Source: Bin87 sp965116565
Lineage (GTDB): Bacteria > Chloroflexota > Dehalococcoidia > Lucifugimonadales > UBA3495
Direction: 5' to 3'
NCBI GenBank assembly: GCA_965116565.1
Contig: OZ220699.1
Coordinates: 3,038,001 to 3,102,000 of the forward strand
Length of the DNA stretch: 64,000 bases
Part shown: one piece after another, positions 1 to 12,543 of the stretch
Numbering within the stretch: position 1 is the first letter of the stretch
Layout of the letters: every line of letters starts with the position of its first letter
Translations under genes and position numbers: made by a program
The notes under the pieces: model-generated
Told to the model about the DNA's origin: nothing
Seen by the model: the letters and a program-made list of their open reading frames with translations, nothing else
The model's database searches: none

Positions 1-1
1 T

Positions 2-4492
<4,491 letters not shown>

Positions 4493-4530
4493 ACCGGCTG
4501 GCAAATTCGCTCGAGCGAAGCAATTGCCAT

Positions 4531-4560
4531 TGGGGGCGAACCGTGTTTCGCCCCCATTTT
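4531..4560 (+). terminator. Rho-independent terminator of rpoC
   Basis: A perfect 10-bp stem (TGGGGGCGAA pairing with TTCGCCCCCA) closes a 6-nt loop and is followed by TTTT, 38 bp after the rpoC stop. The stem core belongs to the GGGGCGA/TCGCCCC palindrome family seen five more times in the window. Confidence 0.85.
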
Positions 4561-4588
4561 CAAACCTTGACGCGGCGGAGGACCGTCC

Positions 4589-5548
4589 ATGGACTTGACC
4601 GTCAATCTGGAATCCCGAAGCAATGCCGGCCTCGCACTGCCGAACCCTGTAATGATCGCATCGGGCACCTTCGGTTACGACGGCTACGGCCGCGGCATGG
4701 ACGACGACGCGCCCCTCGCGTCCCTAGGCGCCGTGCTCCCCAAGACGTTCACCCGCCATCAAAGGCAGGGTAACCTGGAACCCCGCTGGTTCCCGTCATC
4801 TTTCCGCGAGGGTATGGCCGCTGGAGAGACCACCCTGCTGAACTCCATAGGCTTGACCAATCCCGGCATCGAAGCCGCCATGGCCGAGTTGGCCCCCAAA
4901 TGGGCGGAAATGGACGCCAACATGGTCATGAGCATGTCCGGCGAAAGTACCGAGCAGTGGGAAGAAATGGCGAGCTTCACTCGAGGCGTCGCCGGTTTCG
5001 TGGCCATCGAGCTCAACCTCAGCTGTCCCAACGTCGGCGACGGCGCGATGTTCAGCCACCACCCCCACCTTGCCGAGGCGGCAGTTGCCGCCGTCCGTCG
5101 TCAAACTGAATTGCCGGTTTGGGCCAAGTTATCCCCCAACGTGCCCGACATCACCGAAATCGCGCACGCCACCGTCGGCGCCGGCGCGGACGCCCTGACC
5201 ATCTCCAACACAATCCCCGCCCTCCACATCGACATTGATACCGGCCGTGCGGCATTGGGTACCGGTTACGGGGGACTCTCCGGGCCCGCGCTCCGCCCCG
5301 TTTCCATGGCCCTCGTACACAAAACTGCCCAGGCTGTCAGCGTCCCAATCATCGGCGTTGGCGGAATATTCAGCGGTCGGCATGCCGCCGAATACCTGAT
5401 GGCCGGCGCGACCGCCGTTCAGGTCGGCAGCGCGAACCTGACCGACCTCAATTCCCCTTTCCGCATCCTGTCAGAGCTGGAAACCCTGCTGTCCCAGTGG
5501 GAAATCTCAGACCTCTCCGACATCATCGGGAAAGCAGAGTTCCCTTAG
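4589..5548 (+). CDS. pyrD: Dihydroorotate dehydrogenase, class 1
   Basis: The enzyme oxidises dihydroorotate to orotate in pyrimidine synthesis, using FMN. Family landmarks are in order: NPVMIASGTFGYDGYG near the N terminus, LLNSIGLTNPG, the loop LNLSCPNV with the class-1 catalytic cysteine at about residue 146, WAKLSPNV, GYGGLSGPALRP, and the FMN-phosphate site GVGGIFSGRHAAEYLMAGA. At 319 residues it fits the soluble class 1 enzymes; the sequence looks like the 1B catalytic subunit, which normally pairs with an iron-sulfur PyrK. No pyrK is adjacent, so the electron acceptor is unresolved. The ATG is preceded by GGAGG at good spacing and lies just after the rpoC terminator. Confidence 0.93.
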   Translation: MDLTVNLESRSNAGLALPNPVMIASGTFGYDGYGRGMDDDAPLASLGAVLPKTFTRHQRQGNLEPRWFPSSFREGMAAGETTLLNSIGLTNPGIEAAMAELAPKWAEMDANMVMSMSGESTEQWEEMASFTRGVAGFVAIELNLSCPNVGDGAMFSHHPHLAEAAVAAVRRQTELPVWAKLSPNVPDITEIAHATVGAGADALTISNTIPALHIDIDTGRAALGTGYGGLSGPALRPVSMALVHKTAQAVSVPIIGVGGIFSGRHAAEYLMAGATAVQVGSANLTDLNSPFRILSELETLLSQWEISDLSDIIGKAEFP

Positions 5549-5685
5549 CACTGGCGGGCGCTCCCACCAATTGAGCCCGGCCACCGCTCCAGCTGCCGGC
5601 GATGGGGCGACCGCCACGCCAACCGGCCCCGCCGGGTCCGCCCGGTACCACTTCCGTATCGCCATTCCGGGATTCCCGGCAATAT

Positions 5686-6894
5686 CTACCACGCTCCCCT
5701 GAGCACCTCTTCCAGTTCCTCAACGCCCGCGACTGGCCTCACGTTCCGGTGTAGCCCGAAATCCGTTATCGCGTCCTCGGCGATTTCCGCGATGCCCTCC
5801 GCCGGAACACCGACTTCCCTGAGTGCGCTCGGCAAACCGATCGCCTCAAAAAACCCTCCGACTGCGTCGGCAGCCGATTCCGCGGCTTCCTCATCCCCGT
5901 CGCCAGGCTCTCGCACTCCAAGAGCGTCGGCTACCCTGGCCTGGCCACTCACGTTGTGGCTCCGGTTGAATCGCATGCCCGGCGCGGTGATGATCGAGTA
6001 CGCTGCGCCGTGGCTGCAATCGGGATAGCGCGTGTCCAGGCTATGAGCCAGCGCGCTCACCACCCCCAATCCCGAACCGCTCGCGCCCGTATCCCAGGCC
6101 CGGTTGTACATGAACGACGCCGCGCACAGATTCAATCGGGCTTCCCCATCCTCAGGGGTTCTTCGGACGGCCGGCAGATTTTCCACCAGCAGGCCCAGCG
6201 CTCCCAGCAAATCGGCGGTGGCCATCGTGTTCAACGTCGGCGCTTGCAGTGCGCTGACTACTCCGCTGAACAGCGAACCGGATGCGCTGATGCAGAGTTC
6301 CGCAGGCGCCGTCAACAGTGCGTCGGTGTCCCAGATTACCGACGCCGGTCTCGTCTTGGGGTCAAACATCTCCAACCGGTGCCCGGTTTCACCGTCCATG
6401 ATGGCGGTCCCCGCCCGCGTGGCCGCCGTAGTCGGCGTGGTCAGCACCAGGATATTGGGCAATTTCGGACGCATCAGCCGGGGACTTATCGGCCGCTCAC
6501 CGGGCGGATACTTGGTCGCATGGTCGTGTGGAGTTCCTCCCTCGGCTAGCATGATGATGATCGCCCTCGCCGTCACCACCGCGCTGCCGCCGCCCACCGC
6601 GATCACCAGATCGGCATCGGCCTCCCGCGCCGCCCGAACTCCCTCCAGCACCGACGACTCAGGAGAACCCGCCTGCACCCCATCGAACACGCCGGCCGGC
6701 TCGTCGCCCAACGCCTCTCTAACCCTCTCCGGCAGGTCGGTGCTCCGAGCCACCGATTGGCCGCACACTAAAAACGGCCGCCGTCCTCCCAATCGGTCCA
6801 CCTCCCTCCTCAGGTTGGATAATGCGTCGTCCCCGGCGAATACTCGCACCGGGTAAGCTACGTGCCGAAAGGGATTGACCGTGCGTTCAGGCAT
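5686..6894 (-). CDS. Iron-containing alcohol dehydrogenase-fold protein (group III-like), altered metal site
   Basis: The fold is that of group III 'iron' dehydrogenases such as maleylacetate reductases. The nucleotide-binding AVGGGSAVVTARAI and the PTTAATRAG block correspond to the usual GGGS..DTAK and PTTxGTGSE motifs. The usual metal-ligand segment GMDALxHxxE reads SGSLFSGVVSAL, so the Asp and first His are not visible; later histidines (AHSLDTRY, CSHGAAY) remain. It may therefore be a metal-independent reductase, as known for maleylacetate reductases, or have a changed reaction. I place the start at the ATG at 6894 (MPERTVNPFRH); a GTG at 6966 would extend it by 24 residues into the divergent gene's upstream region. 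The substrate is unknown. Confidence 0.75.
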   Translation of the reverse strand: MPERTVNPFRHVAYPVRVFAGDDALSNLRREVDRLGGRRPFLVCGQSVARSTDLPERVREALGDEPAGVFDGVQAGSPESSVLEGVRAAREADADLVIAVGGGSAVVTARAIIIMLAEGGTPHDHATKYPPGERPISPRLMRPKLPNILVLTTPTTAATRAGTAIMDGETGHRLEMFDPKTRPASVIWDTDALLTAPAELCISASGSLFSGVVSALQAPTLNTMATADLLGALGLLVENLPAVRRTPEDGEARLNLCAASFMYNRAWDTGASGSGLGVVSALAHSLDTRYPDCSHGAAYSIITAPGMRFNRSHNVSGQARVADALGVREPGDGDEEAAESAADAVGGFFEAIGLPSALREVGVPAEGIAEIAEDAITDFGLHRNVRPVAGVEELEEVLRGAW

Positions 6895-7015
6895 AAAACC
6901 ACCAGCGAATCGGATGTCGTAAAATTTCTCCGGCGCAGTGTACCCGAGCCATCGCCGAACCGCCACAGGCGCCGGGTTTCCTGATCCGCGTCAGAGTCTG
7001 TCCACAGATGCCCCT

Positions 7016-7025
7016 GTGCTACAAT
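7016..7025 (+). promoter_or_regulatory. Possible extended -10 element (GTGCTACAAT)
   Basis: The 10-mer GTGCTACAAT resembles an extended -10 and recurs in similar form upstream of several other genes here (GTGCTAGAAT, GTGCTAAACT, GTGCTAATGT). It would place transcription start only about 5 nt before the ATG at 7037, so the mRNA could be nearly leaderless. No good -35 is visible. Confidence 0.35.
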
Positions 7026-7036
7026 CGAGCGTCCCC

Positions 7037-7498
7037 ATGCTCCGCGACAGCACACAGCGTAACCCGTCCTTGGAAACCCGCCTCGCCCGCTACCGGAGCC
7101 AGGCGATGCGCCTTTTGGACTCAGCTCAGACCACCATGTCCCGGGGTCAATGGAACCAGGCCGAGGACTTGCTTTGGGGTAGCGTCGTAGCCGCGGCCCG
7201 TGGCGTAGCATTGTGGCACGGCGAATCGGCCAAATCCGATGCGGAACTCCGGGACTTCGTCCGTCGCCTTGGGGACCAGGAGCGTGACCGCCACATCAGG
7301 GACGCCTTTGACCACCTGTCCGCGTGGTCCGACGCTGCCGAAAGAGTGCGCGACCGTCGCAGCCGGGTCGACTATCTTTTCCTCGCCATGGATGACGTGA
7401 GCGAGGCTGTTGAGCGCCTGGTCGCACATATCCCGGGCGGAGATTCCTTATCGCCAGCGCCGGATCCCGATGACGATGTCGCAGACCTGGGGGCTTGA
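7037..7498 (+). CDS. PaREP1/HEPN-like helical protein
   Basis: This 153-residue, all-helical, charged protein has no signal peptide or membrane segment. The core (AEDLLWGSVVAAARGVALWHG ... ELRDFVRRLGD ... AFDHLSAWSDAAERVRDRRSRVDYLF ... VSEAVERLVAHI) resembles the PaREP1/PaREP8 branch of the HEPN superfamily, proteins often found alone or beside nucleotidyltransferases. I see no Rx4-6H ribonuclease motif, so it is probably not a nuclease. The ATG at 7037 is chosen because upstream codons (from 6938) look non-coding and overlap the divergent neighbour's leader. Only 3 bp separate its stop from mtaB, so the two are probably co-transcribed. Function unknown; the family assignment rests on pattern resemblance. 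Confidence 0.65.
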   Translation: MLRDSTQRNPSLETRLARYRSQAMRLLDSAQTTMSRGQWNQAEDLLWGSVVAAARGVALWHGESAKSDAELRDFVRRLGDQERDRHIRDAFDHLSAWSDAAERVRDRRSRVDYLFLAMDDVSEAVERLVAHIPGGDSLSPAPDPDDDVADLGA

Positions 7499-7501
7499 AC
7501 A

Positions 7502-8875
7502 ATGGCGTCCGGCCCGATCTTGGACATCCCTCTGGTCACAACCCGCGGCGCCGAAACGCAGGTCGCATCCAACGTGCCCATCACGGGAACGGTTGCGATC
7601 GAGACCCACGGATGCAAGCTCAACCAGGCCGACAGCGCGGTGCTCGCCCGTCAGTTCGCCCAGGCCGGCTGCCGCCTGGTGGACCACACGTCCGACGCGG
7701 ACATCATCGTAATCAACACCTGTACCGTCACTGCCACCGCCGATTCCAAGGCGCGACACGCGTTGCGCGCCGCCCGGCGTTCCAACCCGAACGCCATCCT
7801 CGTCGCCGCCGGCTGCTATCCCCAACGGGCCGCGGACGAACTCCGCCGCATGCCCGAGGTTTCTTTGGTCGTCGGCAACTCCGAGAAGGCCACTTTGGCC
7901 AATCTGGCGATAGCCGAGTTGTACCGTAGTGGCGCCGTCCGGCCGCGCCCGTCTGGCACTCCCGACGCAACCGCCGGTATCCTCCGCCGCAGCCGCGCGA
8001 TGGTCAAAATTCAGGAGGGCTGCGATCAGGTCTGCGCCTACTGTATCGTGCCCAAAGTGCGCGGCCGAGAACGCAGCATCCCTCCCGGTGATCTGGTCTC
8101 AACTGTCCGCCAGCACGTCGCCGGTGGATTCAAGGAGGTAGCCCTCACCGGCACCCAGTTGGGTACTTACGGCTTCGACCTGGACCGCGTCGACTTGATC
8201 AGTCTGCTTGCTCGGATATTGAGCGAAACCGCGCTCCCCCGCCTTCGGGTGTCCTCGCTCCAGGCCCACGAGATCACGCCCGAATTGTTGGAACTGTGGC
8301 AGGACCCCCGACTTTGCCCACATTTTCACGTCCCGCTCCAGAGCGGTAGCGACGCTACGCTCAAATCCATGCGTCGCCGCTATGACACCGGCCGGTTCCG
8401 CTCCTCCGTCCGGCTGATCCGGGAAAGAGTCCCCCACGCCGGCATCACCACCGACATCATCGTCGGTTTCCCGGGCGAAGACTCCCATGCCCACTCTGAA
8501 AGCCTGGCCTTCGCTGCGGAGATGGAATTCGCCGACATCCACGTCTTTCCGTATTCTCAGCGTCCCGGCACCACGGCCCATCACCTGCCGGACCAGGTAA
8601 CTCCCGAGGAGAAACACCAGCGTGTCTCTCAGATGAACTCAACCGCAGCTGCGGCATTCGCCAACTACCGGACCCGCATCCTCGGACTCGACCGCAACGT
8701 GCTGTGGGAAACCGCGCGGCCAAATGCCGATGGCGGCGTGATGCGCTGGAGCGGATTGACGGACAATTACGTCAGAGTGCACACCCTGACCGAGCGCGAT
8801 TTGGCTAACAGCATCACCGACGCTCATCTGGTCGAGCTTGACGGCAAGTCCGTGCTGGCTACAGTCCCGCCCTAA
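7502..8875 (+). CDS. mtaB: tRNA t6A37 methylthiotransferase
   Basis: This radical-SAM enzyme adds the 2-methylthio group to N6-threonylcarbamoyladenosine at tRNA position 37. The N-terminal methylthiotransferase domain shows its three cluster cysteines (THGCKLNQ, NTCTVT, AGCYPQR). The radical-SAM motif CDQVCAYC places cysteines at about residues 174, 178 and 181, followed by PKVRGRERS. GFKEVALTGTQLGTYG and HFHVPLQSGSD are typical of the MtaB/MiaB group, and HGCKLN together with TGTQLG favours MtaB. A TRAM-like domain ends the protein. At 457 residues the length is normal. It follows the PaREP1-like gene by 3 bp, and its stop overlaps the convergent neighbour by 4 bp. Confidence 0.9.
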   Translation: MASGPILDIPLVTTRGAETQVASNVPITGTVAIETHGCKLNQADSAVLARQFAQAGCRLVDHTSDADIIVINTCTVTATADSKARHALRAARRSNPNAILVAAGCYPQRAADELRRMPEVSLVVGNSEKATLANLAIAELYRSGAVRPRPSGTPDATAGILRRSRAMVKIQEGCDQVCAYCIVPKVRGRERSIPPGDLVSTVRQHVAGGFKEVALTGTQLGTYGFDLDRVDLISLLARILSETALPRLRVSSLQAHEITPELLELWQDPRLCPHFHVPLQSGSDATLKSMRRRYDTGRFRSSVRLIRERVPHAGITTDIIVGFPGEDSHAHSESLAFAAEMEFADIHVFPYSQRPGTTAHHLPDQVTPEEKHQRVSQMNSTAAAAFANYRTRILGLDRNVLWETARPNADGGVMRWSGLTDNYVRVHTLTERDLANSITDAHLVELDGKSVLATVPP

Positions 8876-9708
8876 AACTCGACGGGGCGCAGGTACGCCA
8901 TGTCGTTATCCTTGCCCCGTTGCAGATATCCGGCCCTGGTTTCGTTGCCGTGGGGGAAAACCATGAGCCAACCCTTTTTCTCCACGTCGTCCAAGATGTC
9001 GCGCTTTTGCTGCATCGTCTTTTCGGGTTCGTAATCGAACGACGACAGCACCGTGGGCCATAGATGATGAGGCGTGGGTACCAGGTCGCCCAGGTAAACT
9101 ATCCTCTCCCCGCCGTGGCTGAACACCGCGATCTGATGGCCCTTTGAATGGCCGTCGGTCACGATCAGGCTCAGGCCGGGGAATAGCTCCGTATCCCCGT
9201 CCAAAAGCTCAAGTTGGCCGCGCTCGGCAATCGGCGCAAAATCATCCGTCCGGAACACGTCCGCCTGCCGCACCGACGGATTTTGGGCGTCTTCCCAGGC
9301 CGACCGTTGCACGTAATAAGTCGCCTTCGGGAACGAAGGCACCATGTCGCCCATCCGGTCCATGCGGGTCGCTCCGCCCGAATGTGCGAAATGCAGATGC
9401 GACAAAACGACTGCGTCAATGTCCCTGGGTCCCAAACCCAGCGCCTTCAGGCTCCGCATCAGGCGGCTGGGAACCAAACCGTACATTTCCTTGTCCTGTA
9501 GATTGTCCTTGGGTCCCACCCCGGTGTCCACCAGGATCTTGTGCCCCGCGCATTCCAGCAGCAGGCAGTTCAATCCCATGGTTAGGCGATTCTTCCGGTC
9601 GGTCGTGACCAGGTTCTCCCACATTATCTTGGGAATCCGGCCAAAAACCGCGCCACAATCCACCTTGAACACGCCATCGCTGATTACCATCACGCCGGTC
9701 GCCGACAT
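8872..9708 (-). CDS. Metallo-beta-lactamase-fold hydrolase with HLHFAH motif
   Basis: This 278-residue protein has the lactonase-like MBL fold: DTGVGPKDN, VVLSHLHFAHSGG, DGHSKGHQ, VYLGDLVPT and a late FPHGNETRAG. The defining HxHxDH motif reads H104-L-H-F-A108-H109, so the aspartate that normally binds the second zinc is an alanine; the codon is GCA, at least two changes from an Asp codon. The other ligands (His104, His106, His109, the GHSKGH His, Asp of LGDLV, His of FPHG) are present. It may bind one metal or be catalytically changed. The start is well supported by GGAGGA eight bases upstream. The 43.2 kb hydrolase keeps the canonical motif. Substrate unknown. Confidence 0.85.
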   Translation of the reverse strand: MSATGVMVISDGVFKVDCGAVFGRIPKIMWENLVTTDRKNRLTMGLNCLLLECAGHKILVDTGVGPKDNLQDKEMYGLVPSRLMRSLKALGLGPRDIDAVVLSHLHFAHSGGATRMDRMGDMVPSFPKATYYVQRSAWEDAQNPSVRQADVFRTDDFAPIAERGQLELLDGDTELFPGLSLIVTDGHSKGHQIAVFSHGGERIVYLGDLVPTPHHLWPTVLSSFDYEPEKTMQQKRDILDDVEKKGWLMVFPHGNETRAGYLQRGKDNDMAYLRPVEF

Positions 9709-10055
9709 TCTTCATCCTCCCCGTATCGTTTTCCCCAGCTCAAGTATCCATCCCCCATGCACCGCAGCCGTCCGTTTCGTATCGTTTGGGACGTCCAGTT
9801 TCGGGAAATATGCGCTTCAACCCACATTGGAGTCACGCTAAGAGCCTCGGTTATAATCTGGCCAATCCATATCTTGACCCGGCTATACTTTACAGCCCCT
9901 CATTCAATCGCCGTCAATACCAAAATATACCTTTTTACGGAAAATTCATAAAAATTCACCAAAATTCACATTTGGGTTTCCTTGTGCCCGGATCATGCCC
10001 GGAAATAACCGAGCCGCCTTACCCGGCCGGCGTCCGCTGAGTCACCTGCAACGAC
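9709..10055. other. Divergent intergenic region, AT-rich
   Basis: No gene is visible. The segment separates the divergent MBL hydrolase and the potassium channel. It is markedly AT-rich for this genome between about 9850 and 9990, has a TATAAT at 9852-9857 (a weak TTGGAG lies 19 bp upstream), and holds the phased A-tract repeat listed separately. Confidence 0.6.
9941..9970 (+). repeat. Three tandem 10-bp A-tract repeats
   Basis: Three consecutive 10-mers read AAAATTCATA, AAAATTCACC and AAAATTCACA. The AAAATTCA core is exact in all three, and the 10-bp period equals roughly one helical turn. Another AAAA run sits in phase at 9922. Such phased A-tracts normally bend DNA; they could also be an operator array. 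They end 85 bp before the channel gene. Confidence 0.8.
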
Positions 10056-10982
10056 ATGGCAACCTCTGAGCGCACGGGCCCCATGCGGTTTCGCCGCAAG
10101 CTGTACGCGCTGCTGGAACCCAACACCGGCTTGGGCCGCCAGCTTTTCAGGCCCGGCAGGATCCACCCGCCATTTCTGGTTGAAATCGTCCTTGTTGCTA
10201 TTATCATCGCCAATTCCATTTCGCTGATTCTGTGGACCGTTCCCAGGTTCGCCGACTCGTTCACCCGGGGCTTCCACATCATCGAGTACTGCACCGTCGC
10301 CATATTCCTCGTGGAATATGCTCTCCGCCTGTGGACTGCCCCCGAATCCGACCCTGACGGCGAAAGTGCGCCTTGGCGCCAGCGGTGGCGTTACGTTCGA
10401 TCTCCCAACGCCCTCGTCGACGTGGCCGCATTGGCGCCGTCGGCCGCCGCTGTCATCATCGTTTTTTTCAGCGGTTTCGGACCCAGCCTTTCCTTCCTGC
10501 TGACGGTGCGCCTCCTGACCCGCACCGCAAAGCTCGCACGGTACTTCCCGGCGGCCCGGCGTCTGGGAATGGCATTGCGCGCGAAAGCCAGTCAGCTTCT
10601 AACCACCGTCGCCGGACTCCTCATCGCGCTCGTCATCGCCGCCGCCCTCATGTATTTCGCGGAAACCGACGCTCAGCCGGATAAATTCCCCAGCATCCCC
10701 GCTGCCATGTGGTGGAGCGTGGTAACTCTTACCACCGTGGGGTATGGCGACACGGTTCCCATCACCGGGCCGGGGCGCGCCCTGGCCGCGGTCATCGCCG
10801 TGCTGGGTATCGGCTTGTTCGCCCTGCCCGCCGGAATCCTCAGCGCCGGCATGATGGAAGCCGATGCCGTCCACCGATCTCCCGACACCCGAGCCAACGA
10901 TCCTCACGCGCCCGACGGCGTCTGCCCCCACTGCGGCCAGCCCCTGCCGGATCATCCCTCCGGAGTTCGTCCCGACGATTAG
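10056..10982 (+). CDS. Voltage-gated-type potassium channel
   Basis: This inner-membrane channel has six predicted membrane segments. The selectivity filter TVGYGD lies at residues 227-232 after the pore helix (AAMWWSVVTLTT). The S4-like helix RLLTRTAKLARYFPAARRL carries spaced positive charges, suggesting voltage sensing, and S6 contains the glycine-rich AVIAVLGIGLFALPAGIL. The cytosolic tail is short and ends with a single CPHCG knuckle, too little for a complete zinc ribbon alone but possibly completed between subunits. No RCK domain is present. The ATG is about 85 bp after an A-tract repeat. Its stop overlaps the convergent gltX stop by 4 bp. Confidence 0.9.
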   Translation: MATSERTGPMRFRRKLYALLEPNTGLGRQLFRPGRIHPPFLVEIVLVAIIIANSISLILWTVPRFADSFTRGFHIIEYCTVAIFLVEYALRLWTAPESDPDGESAPWRQRWRYVRSPNALVDVAALAPSAAAVIIVFFSGFGPSLSFLLTVRLLTRTAKLARYFPAARRLGMALRAKASQLLTTVAGLLIALVIAAALMYFAETDAQPDKFPSIPAAMWWSVVTLTTVGYGDTVPITGPGRALAAVIAVLGIGLFALPAGILSAGMMEADAVHRSPDTRANDPHAPDGVCPHCGQPLPDHPSGVRPDD

Positions 10983-12451
10983 TCCGCCGAAAGCTTGTCA
11001 AACGCAGCAGCCAGCCGTTTGACAACGCGTTCCTGTCCCATCACTTCCATCATCTCGAACAGCGGCGGCGTCGCAGTGCGCCCCGTGATTGCCGTGCGCA
11101 GCGCCCCGAAGAACTGCCGCCCCGACAGCTCCAAATCCTTGCCCGCAGCCCGCAGCAACTCTTCCAAATGCGCATGATGGAAGTCCCGCGCATCCACGGC
11201 CGACAGATCATCTGTGGCCCGTCGCAGCGCTGCCATCGCGCCGGCAGTGTCCATCCCCCTCTGCACCACGCTCTTCCCCTCGTACTCCAGCTCATCCTCA
11301 AAGAAATACGAAAGCATGTCCGGCGCATCGGCCAGGGTCTTCAGCCGTTCCTGCACCAGGGGTGCTATGCGCAGCAGGTATTCCCGATCTACGGGAAGCA
11401 GATCGTCTGCATAAGTTCTCTCTAGGAACGGAAGTATCCGATCGGCCAGATCGTCGACGCTCATCTGCCGGATGTACACGCCGTTCATCCACTGGAGCTT
11501 CTCCAGATCAAAAATGGCGGCCGGCTTACCTACTCGCTCCAGCGCGAAATTATCTCTGATGGTGTCAACCGTCATCACCTCGGTTTCACCATCCAGCGAC
11601 CAGCCCAGTAACGCCATGAAGTTGATCAGCGCGTCCGGCACGAACCCGTCGTCCCTGTATTCCATCAGCGACGTGGCGCCATGCCGTTTCGACAGCTTCG
11701 CGCGATCTGAACCGAGTATCATCGGCAGGTGGCCAAACCTCGGCATCGGCATGTCGAGGGCACGATACAGCTGCACGTGCCTCGCCGCGCTGGGCAGCCA
11801 TTCCTCCGCCCTCAGCACGTGGCTGATTTGCATAGCGTTGTCATCCACCGTCACCGCCAGGTGATACGTGGGAAAGCCGTCCGACTTGATCAGCACAAAG
11901 TCGTCGGTCAGCTCGTTCTGCCACTCCACGTGCCCCCGGATGGCATCCTCCAGGGACGTCACCCCTGTTTGTGGCATCGCGAACCGCACCACGAACGGCA
12001 GCCCCGCGGCCTCATGCGCCTCCCGTTCACTGTCCGGAAGATGTCGGCAGTGGCTGTCATAACCCTGCCTCTGCTTGTTCCGGGCCTGCTCCTTGCGCAA
12101 CTCAGCAACCCGCTCGGGCGTACAGTAGCAACGGTACGCGTTCCCGGATGCGATCAATTGGGCAGCCGCGGCATTATAGCGTTCCAGTCGCTCCGACTGG
12201 AAATACGGCCCGTAGGGCCCGCCCACCCGCGGCCCCTCGTCCCAGTCAATTCCCAGCCACTCCAGCCCATTGAGGATATGCTCAACTGCGCCTTCCTCGA
12301 TGCGAGCTTGATCGGTGTCCTCCACCCGCACTACAAATTGCCCCCCGTGACGGCGGGCAAACAGCCAGTTGAACATCGCGGTGCGGATGTTGCCGATGTG
12401 GGGATTCCCCGTGGGGCTGGGCGCGTAACGAACTCGTACCGGCGTGGACAT
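10979..12451 (-). CDS. gltX: Glutamyl-tRNA synthetase
   Basis: This class I synthetase charges tRNA(Glu). The N terminus VRVRYAPSPTGNPHIGN carries the HIGH-type signature (HIGN at residues 18-21), followed by FNWLFARRHGG and RVEDTDQAR. The KMSKS loop reads KLSKRHG. The length (490 residues) and helical anticodon-binding C-terminal region are normal. It is the last gene of the minus-strand series hydrolase-lspA-rluD-glnS-gltX, 92 bp after glnS. A separate glnS makes it likely that this enzyme is discriminating for tRNA(Glu). Confidence 0.95.
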   Translation of the reverse strand: MSTPVRVRYAPSPTGNPHIGNIRTAMFNWLFARRHGGQFVVRVEDTDQARIEEGAVEHILNGLEWLGIDWDEGPRVGGPYGPYFQSERLERYNAAAAQLIASGNAYRCYCTPERVAELRKEQARNKQRQGYDSHCRHLPDSEREAHEAAGLPFVVRFAMPQTGVTSLEDAIRGHVEWQNELTDDFVLIKSDGFPTYHLAVTVDDNAMQISHVLRAEEWLPSAARHVQLYRALDMPMPRFGHLPMILGSDRAKLSKRHGATSLMEYRDDGFVPDALINFMALLGWSLDGETEVMTVDTIRDNFALERVGKPAAIFDLEKLQWMNGVYIRQMSVDDLADRILPFLERTYADDLLPVDREYLLRIAPLVQERLKTLADAPDMLSYFFEDELEYEGKSVVQRGMDTAGAMAALRRATDDLSAVDARDFHHAHLEELLRAAGKDLELSGRQFFGALRTAITGRTATPPLFEMMEVMGQERVVKRLAAAFDKLSAD

Positions 12452-12543
12452 CAGGGCTCCCTCCTCATGTCGCGTTCCCGTTCACTCGGCGGCATGTCCG
12501 GGATCGCTTTCCCATCAATGTTGCTTGTCGTAGTTTCAGTCGC

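Noticed and set aside
7037..7498. PaREP1-like protein as a HEPN RNase toxin
   Set aside because: No Rx4-6H motif and placed in a housekeeping operon with mtaB.
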